From Triops longicaudatus (lineage: Eukaryota; Arthropoda; Branchiopoda; Notostraca; Triopsidae), in contig JAGQDJ010000003.1 in assembly GCA_022885665.1 (NCBI GenBank), positions 310,001-374,000 on the forward strand: DNA of 64,000 nucleotides, read 5' to 3'. Positions within the stretch are counted from its first letter, which is position 1. Each line of letters opens with the position of its first letter. Positions 40,850 through 52,400 of the stretch are shown here, one piece after another. The position numbers and the translations under genes were made by a program. The notes beneath the pieces were generated by a model. The model worked only from the letters and a program-made list of their open reading frames with translations, ran no database searches and was not told the DNA's origin.

Positions 40850-41650
40850 TGCGTTTTTGCCTCTCGGCAACACGTATCGAGCAGCTACTTTCAAACGAGT
40901 AGTGATTGCCGTCACAGTTTCTACATTACCTTTGGAACCGTCTTTAGTATTGTGTTTTCCCGCGCATTTCGCGCCAGTCGAGTGTGTTTTTTGCAATAGG
41001 CAGTAGTTTAGCCGAATTTTTAACGGTGGCAGCACTGTGTAAGTTCTTGACGGCGATCTGCAAGCTGGACGGACCTACTGAGAGTGTTAAGGTAACCTCT
41101 ACCGAGAAGCCTTGTTTTAGCGTCGGACATGTAAACAAGAGATAACTTTTGTACTCTCTGGGTTTGTAGGGAATTTGCGGTGAATTCGAGTTGAGCAGTC
41201 ACACTTTTCCTGGTCAAGTGGTGTGCCTTTTTCTTCCAGTGTGATCTGCTTGGGGATTTAGTGAATCAAGGTATCATTTTGGGGCGGATAATCTTAATCG
41301 GCCCAAGCGACTCCACGGTAGCGTTCTGTAGAAGGTTCTCCGTTTCTCTGTTCACTTCTGAGTTTGACTTCAATGTGCTTCTCCGTCTTGTTGAGTTGGA
41401 ATGATATTGGGAAAGCTTTGGTGCCGAACTTTCAATGCAGGTCTTTGTCCGAGTATATCTTCTTTCTTCACTTCTTTTGTTTTCTTCATCTTGTTCGGCG
41501 TAAATCGTGAGTTCTTTTTGCTGTTTTCTTTGGATGTTAAAGCGCTGGGTTGGCTTTGTTGGTTGTGGGTAGCAGTGGGCCTGGTTGGCATAAAAGATCG
41601 TTTACGATTAACCAAAGACCAGGGGCCTTCCAGTGGAGTTGGGGTAGGAT
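40850..41650 (-). pseudogene. Gag (ORF1) remnant with zinc-knuckle region
   Basis: Overlapping minus-strand frames together resemble ORF1 of arthropod-type non-LTR elements. A basic, low-complexity amino part (about 41370-41615) includes KKTKEVKKED. A middle part reads VQLADRRQELTQCCHR. A knuckle-like part reads NYCLLQKTHSTGAKCAGKHN, close to the family pattern C..C...H....C then CVKCAG.H. At least one frameshift separates these parts and several cysteines are lost. The 200-codon frame 40433-41035 is the longest survivor. The family Gag coats the element RNA. This copy is broken. Confidence 0.6.
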
Positions 41651-42043
41651 TCGGGTCTATTCCGTAAGAATTTCCTCTAGGGACTTCACCTCTCCCAAGA
41701 GTTGAGGGACATACTCTGCAATTGGTAACAGATCCTTTGCTTTACAAGTGAGGGTGGACACATTGTTTAAAAGTCTTAGGCTTTGAGGTACTCAAGCAGT
41801 TCAGCAGAGCTGATCGTGTTTGGGATGTCTCAAACCCTTTTCTTAGGTCGCTCATTCGAAACCGTGTTGGTTGTGTAAGGTTGTTAATTGCCTTTAATGT
41901 TAACCTTGTAACGTTATGCCTACGTAGCTATTTTTACATATATTCTCCTGACATTTCGACCTGACAGTGTTCTAACCTTGTGACTTCATCTATTGACGCA
42001 CGACCTTCTAAAATTTCCGTCTTTCCTTCTCTTGTATATATGT

Positions 42044-42283
42044 CTACCTTTCGTAAATACAGTCAGTCATAACTAGAGATTTGCATACTCTGCAGTTGCG
42101 CTGTTTTTCATTAGCTTCAGACACCCATTGCAAAGACTGTGGTTTAAAAGCGCTGCCACACGATTCACAGCGTCAAGGTGTTTGTTCTTCCATGTCTTCC
42201 GTTGCATTTTCATGGCTTATTGAGCTACTGTGAACAACGCCGCTCCTCCCATGGGAGAAGAGATGAACGTAACAAGTCACCAT
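42044..42283 (-). pseudogene. Cysteine-rich open frame interrupted by one TGA, probably 5' end of the retrotransposon
   Basis: The minus-strand frame starts with ATG at 42283, is broken by a single TGA at 42173-42175 after 36 codons, and continues 42 codons to TAG at 42044. The second half carries CESC and, 22 residues later, CRVC, a spacing that suits a treble-clef or zinc-ribbon fold. It lies just upstream of the Gag remnant and in the same direction, so it is most simply an amino-terminal zinc motif of the same element. A separate small gene, or TGA read as selenocysteine, is much less likely, as no SECIS element was identified. Confidence 0.4.
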
Positions 42284-42802
42284 GCACGGGTTAATAAAAT
42301 GTCAGTCACTTGTGTATTTGGGATAGAAATAAGCTTTGCTACGAACTAATCGTTTTCCAATACCATTTACTATCAAGCGATAGAACTCACAGGTAGTAAT
42401 GAACGATCACTGAAAAACTGGCTTTGAACTAGGAGAAGAAAGGGACACGTCTCTGCTACGCAGATGGCAGCCCCCCAACTTTAATTTTAGTTTTCTCACA
42501 TATTTTTAGGTAATTTACTTGTTTGCTGTGTGATTTTTCATTAGCTTGTAGTGTATGCTATTCAATACTTGCGATTTTTGTTACACGTTACAATTGACCC
42601 GAATTTGTTTTTAATTTGTTTTTGTGTGTAGGCTAAAGGCTACGTGCAAGTTGGCACAGCTGCTGCACTTATTAGCAACAAGACCAAGTCGCATGAAATA
42701 CACAAGATGACGCCCACTTGTATTATTGATCTTTTGGCTATGTAGTCACAGTGAAACTGGAAATTTGTGCTTGCATTTAGTTAAAAGATCCCACGGGCTT
42801 GA

Positions 42803-43264
42803 CTAGCGTCTTTTTTTTTTCATTTCTCGTTTTGCCTCGCTATCTTCAGAAACTTCAAAATCTTTCCTTTTGAGACAAAAGGATTTAATGATTCTCATCC
42901 GCTTGTCTTTTTCTTCCTTTGCAAAAGCAATCCAAGACAGCGACAAAAGTTTATACATTGTTTGCTTCTCGTTATAAGAGTAACTCGGATCCAAGTTTAA
43001 ATGATACCAGGCAATTATTTCTGCATTGTTTAATACTCCCAATTCTTCCTGGAAGAAATTTCTTATATGAAAACTAAGCTTTGCATTACTTTCTAAATAT
43101 CGGTAAGAAATAGGATGCACCTTAAAACTAAAAAAGGCTGTAAGGACAAAAATATCGTATGATCGCCTAGCGCGTGGCAGTTTTACTGACCGGCATTGAC
43201 CTTGCCGTTTTTCGGGAAAGGGATTTTTAGATGGCGTGAAACAGGTTGTTTTAGTGTTTCTCAA
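42803..43264 (-). CDS. Unidentified 153-codon open frame, possible terminal exon
   Basis: The frame lacks low-complexity sequence over most of its length and reads like protein, for example NNAEIIAWYHLNLDPSYSYN, ending in a basic tail (AKREMKKKRR, then TAG). A very good acceptor (TTTTTGTCCTTACAG on the minus strand, near 43138) lies inside it, so it may be the last exon of a minus-strand gene, coding from about 43136 down to 42803. I found no matching upstream exon and no AATAAA on the minus strand just beyond the stop. About one chance frame of this length is expected in a window of this size and composition, so it may not be real. No family is recognised. Confidence 0.3.
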   Translation of the reverse strand: MRNTKTTCFTPSKNPFPEKRQGQCRSVKLPRARRSYDIFVLTAFFSFKVHPISYRYLESNAKLSFHIRNFFQEELGVLNNAEIIAWYHLNLDPSYSYNEKQTMYKLLSLSWIAFAKEEKDKRMRIIKSFCLKRKDFEVSEDSEAKREMKKKRR

Positions 43265-45296
43265 AGACCATTTTTGTTCCTTGTGGTCCCCAAATTCCCA
43301 TTACGAATTTATGCTCATTTATTATTGCCAACGAAACAAGCATTCAGGGAGAACAGCTAATAACCCTCTCCCGAAGACAAATGGCCACGGTTTCTTCATT
43401 TTAATTAATTGCTTTACTCCAGTTGTCTTTTCACTTCGCTCAATTGCTTTACGTGATTTGATTTATCGCTAACACTATTCAATCAAACCAGAACCTCAGT
43501 CTCTTAAAAAATATATAGAAAAAGAAACAAATACTGTGCTTAGCGAAGGAAGTCAACAAAGAAATTTTTAAATCGCCCGCTTCCTTATCGAAGCGCCTTC
43601 GTCGCTGTGTAAAAGTGGACTCGTCCACCAAGCTCCGCCTCTAGGATTGAGCTCAGTGGGTAAGGAGGCCGGATTTCTCTTCTGTTTGTTGTGGCTTGTT
43701 TTTGCGTGGAGTGTGTGAAGAAGCACAAGTTAGCTGTTGGTACTACGGGTGTTTTGCATTCGAGAATTCCCAGGTAAACGCACTCATTATCCCTCAAAAG
43801 CTTCGTTCTTGCTTTATTACTCTGCAAACTTCATATATTAAGCCCTAATTAAGCTATTGGGAAGAGCGTACAGACTGAACAATCCCGCGCTTTATAATTG
43901 TGATTTGCAGTGCTACGCTCGTCTAATCTGCCATCAACTCGCAGAGGTAATAAAAACCAAAAAAAAAAGAGAAAGAAATGCTTTCATGCCCCGAAGTCTA
44001 AATTCAAGTGCTGCTGCTTCATACGGTACATTAATGTATTATTATACCGTCAAGTTTTAGTACATTAATTATTGCTATACATTGTTCTGAATTTTTAACT
44101 AATCTTTTGATTATTTTGCGTAGAAATACGTAGTTTATAGTCTTTATAATCCGAGCTTTTTTTGTAAAAAAAAAGCTCGTCGAAGAGGAAGGAAATTTCA
44201 TGTGTCAAGCACATTTATCTCAAATCGGGATTTTTTCCCCCACCTTTTTCGAAACGATTTATAGAGCTGTAGTTGGACCGAAAAGGTAGTGAAATATTGG
44301 TCTGTTGCAAAAAGCATGCGACAAAAAACTCTTTTTTTATAAGACGTTATGGTATACTGACTTCGCTTTTTTGTGTCACCTTCAGAAGACAAAGACAGAC
44401 AAACTTTCCTGCAGATTTTATCTGAAAATGTTGTCTGACATTCTTTAAACGTTTTCTGTTTCCTTTTGATTCCATAGATTCCTTACAGCAAATTTAAACT
44501 GTTGTATTAAGAGAATGCAATCTCAAATAAAGTGTGATAAGATAACGAGATAAGAGCGCAGAATTAGGCAAGAGAATCGTATTGTCAATAGTTCGAAAAA
44601 TAAAATAATTAAATTAATCTTAAAAATATAACAAACAGCGAAATAAAAATGATAAAAAAATAAAAAATTATAGAAAAATAAAAAATAAACAGAATAATAA
44701 ATTTTGAATTAATTTTGAATTAAATAAGGTTAACTTTTTTTGTAAACTGCTAATGACTTAACTTACTTAATAATTAACTGGAGTTTACTGTAACAAATAT
44801 AGGAATTTATTTGCGGAAACAAAGCCTCGAGCTACGCGCGAATGTAGAGCGTAAATGTAAGCCAAGCATCCTTGCTCTGTTTACCTTCTGGATGAGAGAG
44901 AAACGTCAATAATAGAAATGCCGGTATGTATCAATAGAAAGGGAAGTCTTTATCATTCAGGAAAGTTGCTGGGGGAAAACGCCAACAGGAAAATCCACAG
45001 AAGCGTAAACCTTTCAGAAATATTAGAAATCGACACTTTCGCCCACCCCAAACCGCGAAACTGATAAATGCCCGCGACTTTATAGCACAAGTTGCATCTC
45101 ACCGACTTCGTTACTTTGCCCAGTGGCATGTTGTCCCTCTTTCAAAGATGTTTGCTTCATTAGTCATCGAGTATCGCTATCGAGGGAGCCATTTTCCTCC
45201 TTTTAAGAGTATCGAATGCCGCACGGGCTGTACACACACATATGTACTCTTTATGAAACGCCTATTAATGTGTCCATTTTTGGGGTTGATTTTCAG
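43265..45296. other. Region upstream of the phospholipase D gene
   Basis: No gene is recognised. There is a long A-rich tract at 44.57-44.74 kb and a perfect hairpin at 44152. The promoter and first non-coding exon of the phospholipase D gene should lie here or further left, because a clear acceptor sits just before its start codon, but I cannot place them. Confidence 0.5.
44152..44179. repeat. Perfect short hairpin (CGAGC plus T run / A run plus GCTCG)
   Basis: CGAGCTTTTTTT is followed by GT and then nine A and GCTCG, giving a 12-base stem. It is a small palindrome in AT-rich sequence with no known role. Confidence 0.7.
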
Positions 45297-45304
45297 GAAC
45301 AGAA

Positions 45305-46491
45305 ATGGATGGTATGGCCAGTCCAGACGTGACTCCGCCCACTCCGGTCGTGGCGCGAGATTTGTCACTCGATGCGAGCGAGTTTGATGAATTGCCACCA
45401 TTTCCGAGCCCACCGTTCTCCCATGCCACTCACCAGCCACCTGAATGTAATTTCCGCGATTAATAGTCTGAGAACTCCCCGCAGAATAATAAAAAAAAAA
45501 ATACTAATAATCATACAAAAAGATGGGAGAGAGGGAAATAAGGGCGTTACGGGGGTTATGAGCCAGTTTTCGTACCTTTTGGTTCTTAGGTGAGAAAAAC
45601 CCGCTGGTGGTCGAACCTTTCGTGCGATTGTACACGCCTCAAAGTACTGGCTCGGTATTCATGCCCCATACGCCGGTAACAGTCAAGATTACACGTTTTC
45701 AACGGACCCAGGGGAGTTCTAAAGCGACGAGTTTGCTCAGTCCTTATTTGTAAGCCCAATTTCTTTCGAAATTTCTATTAACAAAGGGTTTGGTTACAAT
45801 GGATTTAGTGTTAGGAAGAGCCATTTTACTTGTGTTTTGTTTATGGGTAAAGTCTTGCGTTTCAACTGTTTAGGTACACGATCATAATTGAACATGGCGA
45901 GTTTAAATGGACAATTGAACGACGTTACAAGCATTTCCAGTATTTGCACAACGAATTGCGACTTCACAGGTAGTAAAATCCATATATGGTGGAACAAAAT
46001 CTGATTATTTCGAAGATGACTTCAACTAGCTTCATTTTCGTTAATTTGAATCGAAGTTCTATGTTGTTGAAACTCTTGAAGTATTACAATAGTTCTAACT
46101 TATTTTATTAAAGCCATGTAGTATGCTTCAGCAAAGAGCTTACGTTAATAAAGATTTATTTTTAAAAAATGTTAGTTGAGGAAGCCCTTTTCCTGTCTCT
46201 GTTTCAAGCTTTATGATGTAATTTTATATTTTGTTTACTGTTTAGATTTTTGCTATTAATATTGTTGTTTCGTTAGTATGTACTGTATTGTTAGTAACTT
46301 TCTACGATAGACGAAAAAACGTAATAAAAAATGTCTTGTGTTAGCAAAGCTCGTTGTAAAAGAGTTTCTTTTTGTACGTGGTTTCGCAGGGCCAGCTTGG
46401 CAATTCCACTGCCTTCTAAGACGCATCGCGACAAGCGATCGAGCATGAAAAACTATGCGAAGCGGGAAAAGGACATTGGTGGGAACCCGAG
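45305..46491 (+). CDS. Phospholipase D exons 1-4: acidic/proline-rich start and PX domain
   Basis: Residues 1-47 start MDGMASPDVTPPTPVV and are rich in proline, aspartate and glutamate, with no membrane segment or signal peptide. This tail has no clear counterpart that I recognise. Residues 76 to about 165 form the PX domain, which binds phosphoinositides: strand VTVKITRF, then YTIIIEHGEFKWTIERRYKHF, which holds the RRYKHF motif (117-122) typical of PX domains, and a loop with IPLPSK. Exon 4 ends DIGGNPR. Exon phases are 1, 2, 2, 2. Confidence 0.9.
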
Positions 46492-49400
46492 GTAGTTGCA
46501 ATAAATTGCCTAGTCCCATTACGTCTTCATTAATCCCACACCTTTAGTATATTTCACATTAATAATTATCTTTTTGCGATTCACTGTATTTAATCCGTTT
46601 ATTTCGTTTTTGGTTGTATCAGTTACTTATTAACCTTACTCACATCCTTGACGTTTTCATTTGAATCTTTTCTTTTTGCTCATCTCGTGAGGTAGTAAAA
46701 ATCGTAACGAATTGCGTTCCCCGTAAATTTAACTTTGCATGGGCTTGATTTTCTTCTAATTTTCCCTTATTTTCCCCCTTTTTTGTGTTTAATTCCTGGG
46801 CGTGGAATGCCTTGGGGTTTTAACTTTATATTTTGGGCGGGTGGAAAACAAACATTCCCTCCCAAAAAAGATTTCCCAAACGCCCCGAAGCCCTCGTTCC
46901 CCTTGATTTAATGGAAGATCGCATGCGACAACTCGAGTCGTATTTGCAAGCGGTGTTGCGTCATGAATTATACCGTCAGCACCCTGAAACGGTATTTTAC
47001 GAGTATTTGGTTTTTATTTTTAATTTTTCTGTACCTATTTTGCCTCCCTGCCACGTTTTTTATTTTTTTTTTATATATTTTTTTTAAATGACAAGCTTGA
47101 CGGTTAATTGCTTGGGGAATTTCTTTCTTTTTTCCACTTTTTTTCGAACTTTGGTTCGATTGGGATGTCGCAGCGCTTATTAAGTAGAGAAAAAGCTGTT
47201 TATGTGGTAGAAGAATGAGAAAAAAAGGAACTGTATATAAAGAAATGCTGAGCTTGGAGCTTGATCCGCTTATGGTGGGAATTTTACAAGATGAAGGCTG
47301 AAAAAAAAAAGAAGTGTGTGTGGGTTTGGCTAATGATCGTGTTGCTGGAAGTGAGAGTTTTCTTATTTCTCTTTTTTTTTGCCGGTGGGCGGGGCGATTT
47401 ACAGCTGCGGTTTTTAGAAGCAAGCCCGATTTCTTTCATTGGAGCGTTGGGGCAGAAATTGAAAGAAGGCATAGTTTCCAAAAGGGCCGGAGACCAGCAT
47501 ACGGGATGCTGCATTTTAGATTCACCGTCTGGATGCTGCAGCTTACGGTTAACGCAGTGGTGAGTTCTGTTTTCTGGGATATTTGGCTATAATTTGTTGG
47601 ATGTAATTTCTGCTGCGTTTTTGGCGAATTTTATGGCATTTGTATATTTTGTTGAATTGCTTGTGTTGCATTCGAGTTTATGGCCTTTGTTAGCGTAAAG
47701 AATGGAATGCTCCAGTGTTCTTCGTCTTCGCAAGGTGTCAAAGCTAAGAGTTGGTACAGTAAAAAATTCATGGAGTTTGAGCTGCGCTGTTGTTGGAGTG
47801 AGATAGGGTGATTGGTACTGAATATTTTAGAAGAACGCTATAAAAAAAATACAGGCCGTAAATATCCTGGATGGATTTCGACTCCGTTGGTCGCACATTT
47901 CTGCGTGCAGTGTGATTAGACCAAGTTGAAGAAATTCTGGTCGGTTGGTTAATATCGGACCTACACGATTCGATTGTAACGAAATAGGAGTTCTATTTTT
48001 GTGCTAGATAGGCAGGAAGCTTTATTTTATTTATTTCATTTTTTACTTATTTTACTTTTTATTACTATACTTTTTTTGGTAAGCATGCTCAGTGGAGATG
48101 CGTCCACGTTTAGTGCTAAACTTAGATGGTAATTAAGTGTGCGCACCGATTTAAAGAAAAAAAAACAGAAAATCGGCTATACTGGAAACGCTTTCTGTCC
48201 CTTTTTGTGTCGGTTATAACGAGGCTTTAGTTATTATCTCCGAGTCCTCGGTGAATCAGTAATTCAGAGAAGTACAGAAGTCGTTACTTTGTATTTTATG
48301 TCACAAGCAGTCTGTGAGTAGTTTTTGAACGTCATTTCGCGTTCAATGCATTTTTTATTGAGAACTTGAATCATTCGTTTATCAATTTTTTCTTGTCGTT
48401 TCATGTTGCTATTGCTGTTTTCTATTATAGATTAAGGACTACAAGGCAATAAGTGCCTCCGTGAACTTTTAAGCTTCCTAGTGTTCGGAAACAAGTTATT
48501 GGGTTGTTTCGATAACATCTAGAACACTTTACTGAATTATAGAAGCAAAGTCATAGATAACGTTTATTGGCTATTAAGGAGAATTTGAGAGGAAAAGACG
48601 CGTACAATCTTTTATTTTCACTTTGTTTTAAGTTTTTAAGGATTGCTTTGTACATTGAGAGGTATTACTGTGCAATTTGCAGTGAAACAAAACGCGCAGT
48701 AAAGCAGCCCAAAACGCGAAGCATTTTTCATGCCGTATCATGTCGTGTCTTTGGCTCAGCACGAACATTTTTAAATTTTCTGCAGTATTTAACAGTAATT
48801 TTGGAACGGTCTAAAACTACAGTAAAGAACGCGATGCAAAATATTTGCGAATGAGCGTGAATTTTAATTAGATCTGCACGAATTAAGCGTAAATGGAGCT
48901 GCATTGAGGACAGTAAAGTAAGCATTTAAAACACACTTTGAAGAACCAACGAAGATTTCCGAGAGATTTTTAATAGAAGAAACGAATTACACTTCATTGC
49001 TTGCACATTTTATTTCATTTCTATTTGAAAAATTTATAAGGATTTTTATGTTATTCCATTGTTTCATTTTGTTATTTATTTGATTTTGGTTGCGTAATTA
49101 CTCATTTTTTTCACTCGTAGTTGCATCCCGTGCTGTGGGCCGAGCTGTTCACGATGGATGAAGCGTTGGTTGTTCCTCAAAGATACTTGGCTGGGGTATC
49201 TGCATCCGCAGAAGAACCAATTGCGGTGCGTGTTGTTGATGGATCACGCCTTTCAGGTTTCCTCCGGATTGGCAGCCACCGGCGTTCGTCACGGCGTGCT
49301 CGTTTCCAACTCCTCCCGCCGATTGCTGATCCGAGCGTGGACCCGACGACAAGCGAAGGAATGGGTGGCTGCTATTCAGGAAGCGGCTAAAGGTATAACG

Positions 49401-52400
49401 GCTGGAGTAAGCACAAATGATACCTTACAAAAAGCAAAAATGAGTAGAAATGAAAGAAAACATGACGTACTTTAAGAGACAAGAAAGTGAAGGAGCATCA
49501 ATACATGCGCTAACTTTTTCTTTTTTTGTTACAGCAACGGAATTCGTTCAACAACACCCGTTCGGTTCTTTTGTCCCGGTTCGCAACAGCACTCAAGCCA
49601 CGTGGTTCGTGGACGGGTCGTCGTACATGGACGCTGTCGCAAACGCACTCGAGATGGCGCAACAAGAGATTTTTATTGCAGATTGGTGGCTCAGCCCAGA
49701 AATATACATGAAACGACCCATCATCGAAGGAGACAAGTGGCGCTTGGACCGCATTCTCAAGCGCAAGGCTGTACGTTCCTCGTTCTTTGTCGTTTTCTGC
49801 GTCTCTTGTCCGTCCTTTTTTCTTTTTTTCTACCAATTCACACTTCAAGAGGTTTTAGTGGCGCAAACTCGGAGCCTCTGCCGAAAAATCCCGAAGAGAT
49901 GAGGCAGTTTCGGGCCACATTTTCTTTTCTATGCCAATTCTTAGCTTAAGTGCCAAAATTTGTCCATTTGTAAGCGATTTTTGCATTTGCAAAGTAGTAA
50001 AACCCGGCAGGAAATATCGAAAGGCTCTTTTTTACCCGTTTTTCAATAGATTCCCGGTCATGTTTATGCAAATTTAATACCGAGTGTGTTCTTTTCGTTG
50101 GCTGCAGGAATCGGGCGTTCGTGTCTACGTGCTTTTATACAAAGAAGTCGAACTAGCTTTGGGGATCAACAGCATGCACAGCAAACAGCAATTGGCGAAA
50201 CAACATCCCAATATCAAAGTAAGCCAGGTCGAATATATACGTTTATTTTTTCTCTTTTTTTCCTTTTTTTAACCTTTCGAGTGAAAAAAAACGTGTTGGA
50301 TCGTTACAGGTTTTGCGGCATCCGGATCACGTCGCTGGAGGAGTAGTATTTTGGGCCCATCATGAAAAAATGGTCGTGGTGGATCAAACTTACGCCTTTC
50401 AAGGCGGAATTGACTTGTGCTACGGGCGTTGGGATGATTACAAGCACCGGTATATATAAAAGAAATGGAGAGTGGCGCGTTTTAGAAGCTGCAGAACTTG
50501 AGAGCAATTATGGTTATTAGGTTAGTGGACACGGGCAGCGTTACAAAGCCTAGTGCTGTGCGACACGTCATCGCTAGTCACACAGTGGGCCAGAATGTGC
50601 CGTCTGCCCTGCTGCAGCTTGCCAAATCGGCCCAAGGCGTGTCATTTTCCGCAGTTTGTCCCAAAGACGTCCCTGAATTGCACGCGTAAAGATTTGTCGG
50701 TTTCGGAAATTTCGAGCATTTTTTAAAAAAAAAAAAATTATTTTGTATTTCTTCAAGGGGCCGAGCGGAGGAAAACGGGTACGGTTTGGCGAAGATTTTG
50801 GATGCACAGGATGAAGTTGATGAGGAGGAAGAAGCGGAAGGCGAAGATGAAGTTGATGGCGACTACATCAAAGGAGACACGCCGCCTGCAAGTCGGCGAG
50901 CGACCGTGCTGGCCCGAGTCAAGAATTATAGCCACGAGTGGATCGAGAAGTGGCACAGATCGGTTAGCACTGATCCTGAGGCGGAAAAAGAGACGCCGGT
51001 GGACCATAAAACAGCAGATCAAGTGCCTCCAGGCGAAGATCACTCTGATTGCGCCATAACCATCAAGTAAAGCGTGCGAATTTGCCTAAGCTCTTGTCCC
51101 TGTCATCCTCTTCATCTTTTCGCCAGTCCACAACGTATCTTTCATTTTGTTTCTGCGTTTTTAGCTATTTTAATAGTACATTGTGTCTTCAATTTTTTTT
51201 AGTGTTTTTTAAAAATTATTTTAGTAGCATTGTATTTTTTGCGTAAAGGTATTATTATTACAGCATTTATCGTATTGTAATTATATAATTCTTTTTGTTA
51301 TATTGTCAGCTTACATTTCCATAAACGTCTACCTCTACTTTACTTTTGTTATTATATGTTCACTTTATTTTACTGATTTAATAGATTTTTTTTACTGAAC
51401 TTGCATTGTTTAGTGTACTAATTCCTTTTTTTTTTTCTCTCTTTTTTTTCAGGGAGATTATTGCGAGTGACCTGAAAAGTGCACCGAAGAATATTGAAGC
51501 TGATATTTCGAAATTCAACGGATCGGCCAAGCTTTGGGTCGGCAAAGACTATACGAACTTTATCGTGAAGGATTTTTCCAATTTGGATAAGCCGTTTCAA
51601 GGTAGATTACAGAGCTGGTTTAAATTTCTTATACGGAAGGAAAAGAAATGAAAAAAACAAAATTGGGCTTAGATTCGGTGGATCGTAATATTATTCCCAG
51701 AATGCCTTGGCATGATATTGGCAGTTTGGTGTACGGCCACGCGGCGCGAGATCTTGCTCGACATTTTATTCAGCGCTGGAATGCAGTGAAAGTACGTTCT
51801 TTCTACGATTTTTCTTGTATTTCGCAACTTTTAAGCTAAAATAATCTTCTTTGCTGGCCTAGACTGAAAAAGTGAAAGACGACGACTCGTTTCCTTTTCT
51901 CGTTCCCAAATCCTATGCAGCAACAGAGAAATTAGCCCTCTTGCCCGATTTGCCTTCATCAAGAGTGCAGTGTCAAGTAAGGAAGAAGAAATAAAGATGT
52001 TTATTGTTGTTTCCGAAAGAGCTTACTGACGTTGGTTGAATTTTGATAGGCTTTACGAAGTGCTTCCCAGTGGAGTGCCAATCTTCGACATAATCACGTT
52101 GAAGATAGTATACAGCGCGCGTATGTCCGTGCTATTAACGAAGCCAAGCATTATATCTACATCGAAAACCAGTTTTTCATCACTTTAGCAACATTTTCGT
52201 CCGGCAACGATGTCAGCAACTCAATTGGGCGCGCTCTCAAGGATCGAATTTTGCGTGCTCATAGGTAAACTCTTTCACGACATCATTAGCAGTCCTTTTT
52301 TCGTTCGTCTTTTCTTATTTTAAAAGATATCAAAAATATTTTGTCACGTGGTCTGGTTTTCTGTTGTCAATTCTTATTTTCTAGACATAAATAATAAACG

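Larger units (their letters stand above)
39330..42290 (-). mobile_element. Degenerate non-LTR retrotransposon (I/jockey-like), reverse transcriptase deleted
   Basis: Read on the minus strand, three protein regions appear in the right order for a non-LTR element. First comes a Gag with zinc-knuckle remains (about 41.65-40.85 kb). Next is an AP endonuclease piece with YDFKAHH and SDHKALL (40.44-40.04 kb). Last is a tail with ITGAL, SASLEVGHPPLS and an RNase H-like KAFFTDGS (39.80-39.56 kb). The reading frame shifts several times and the reverse transcriptase core is missing between the endonuclease and the tail. Known intact elements of these clades are 4-7 kb. This copy is about 3 kb and cannot move by itself. 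Element limits are approximate and I saw no target-site duplication. Confidence 0.75.

Noticed and set aside
43636..43670. tRNA-like A box (GAGCTCAGTGGGTAAG)
   Set aside because: No matching B box (GGTTCGANTCC) follows at tRNA distance and the cloverleaf stems do not pair.
46968..47423. 151-codon minus-strand frame across a phospholipase D intron
   Set aside because: It is antisense to exons 5 and 6 and reads as lysine-rich translation of T-rich intron sequence. The plus-strand exons explain the region.
48567..48854. 95-codon frame in the long sixth intron of the phospholipase D gene
   Set aside because: It has no homology that I recognise and no splice sites that would insert it in phase. 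The domain is complete without it.
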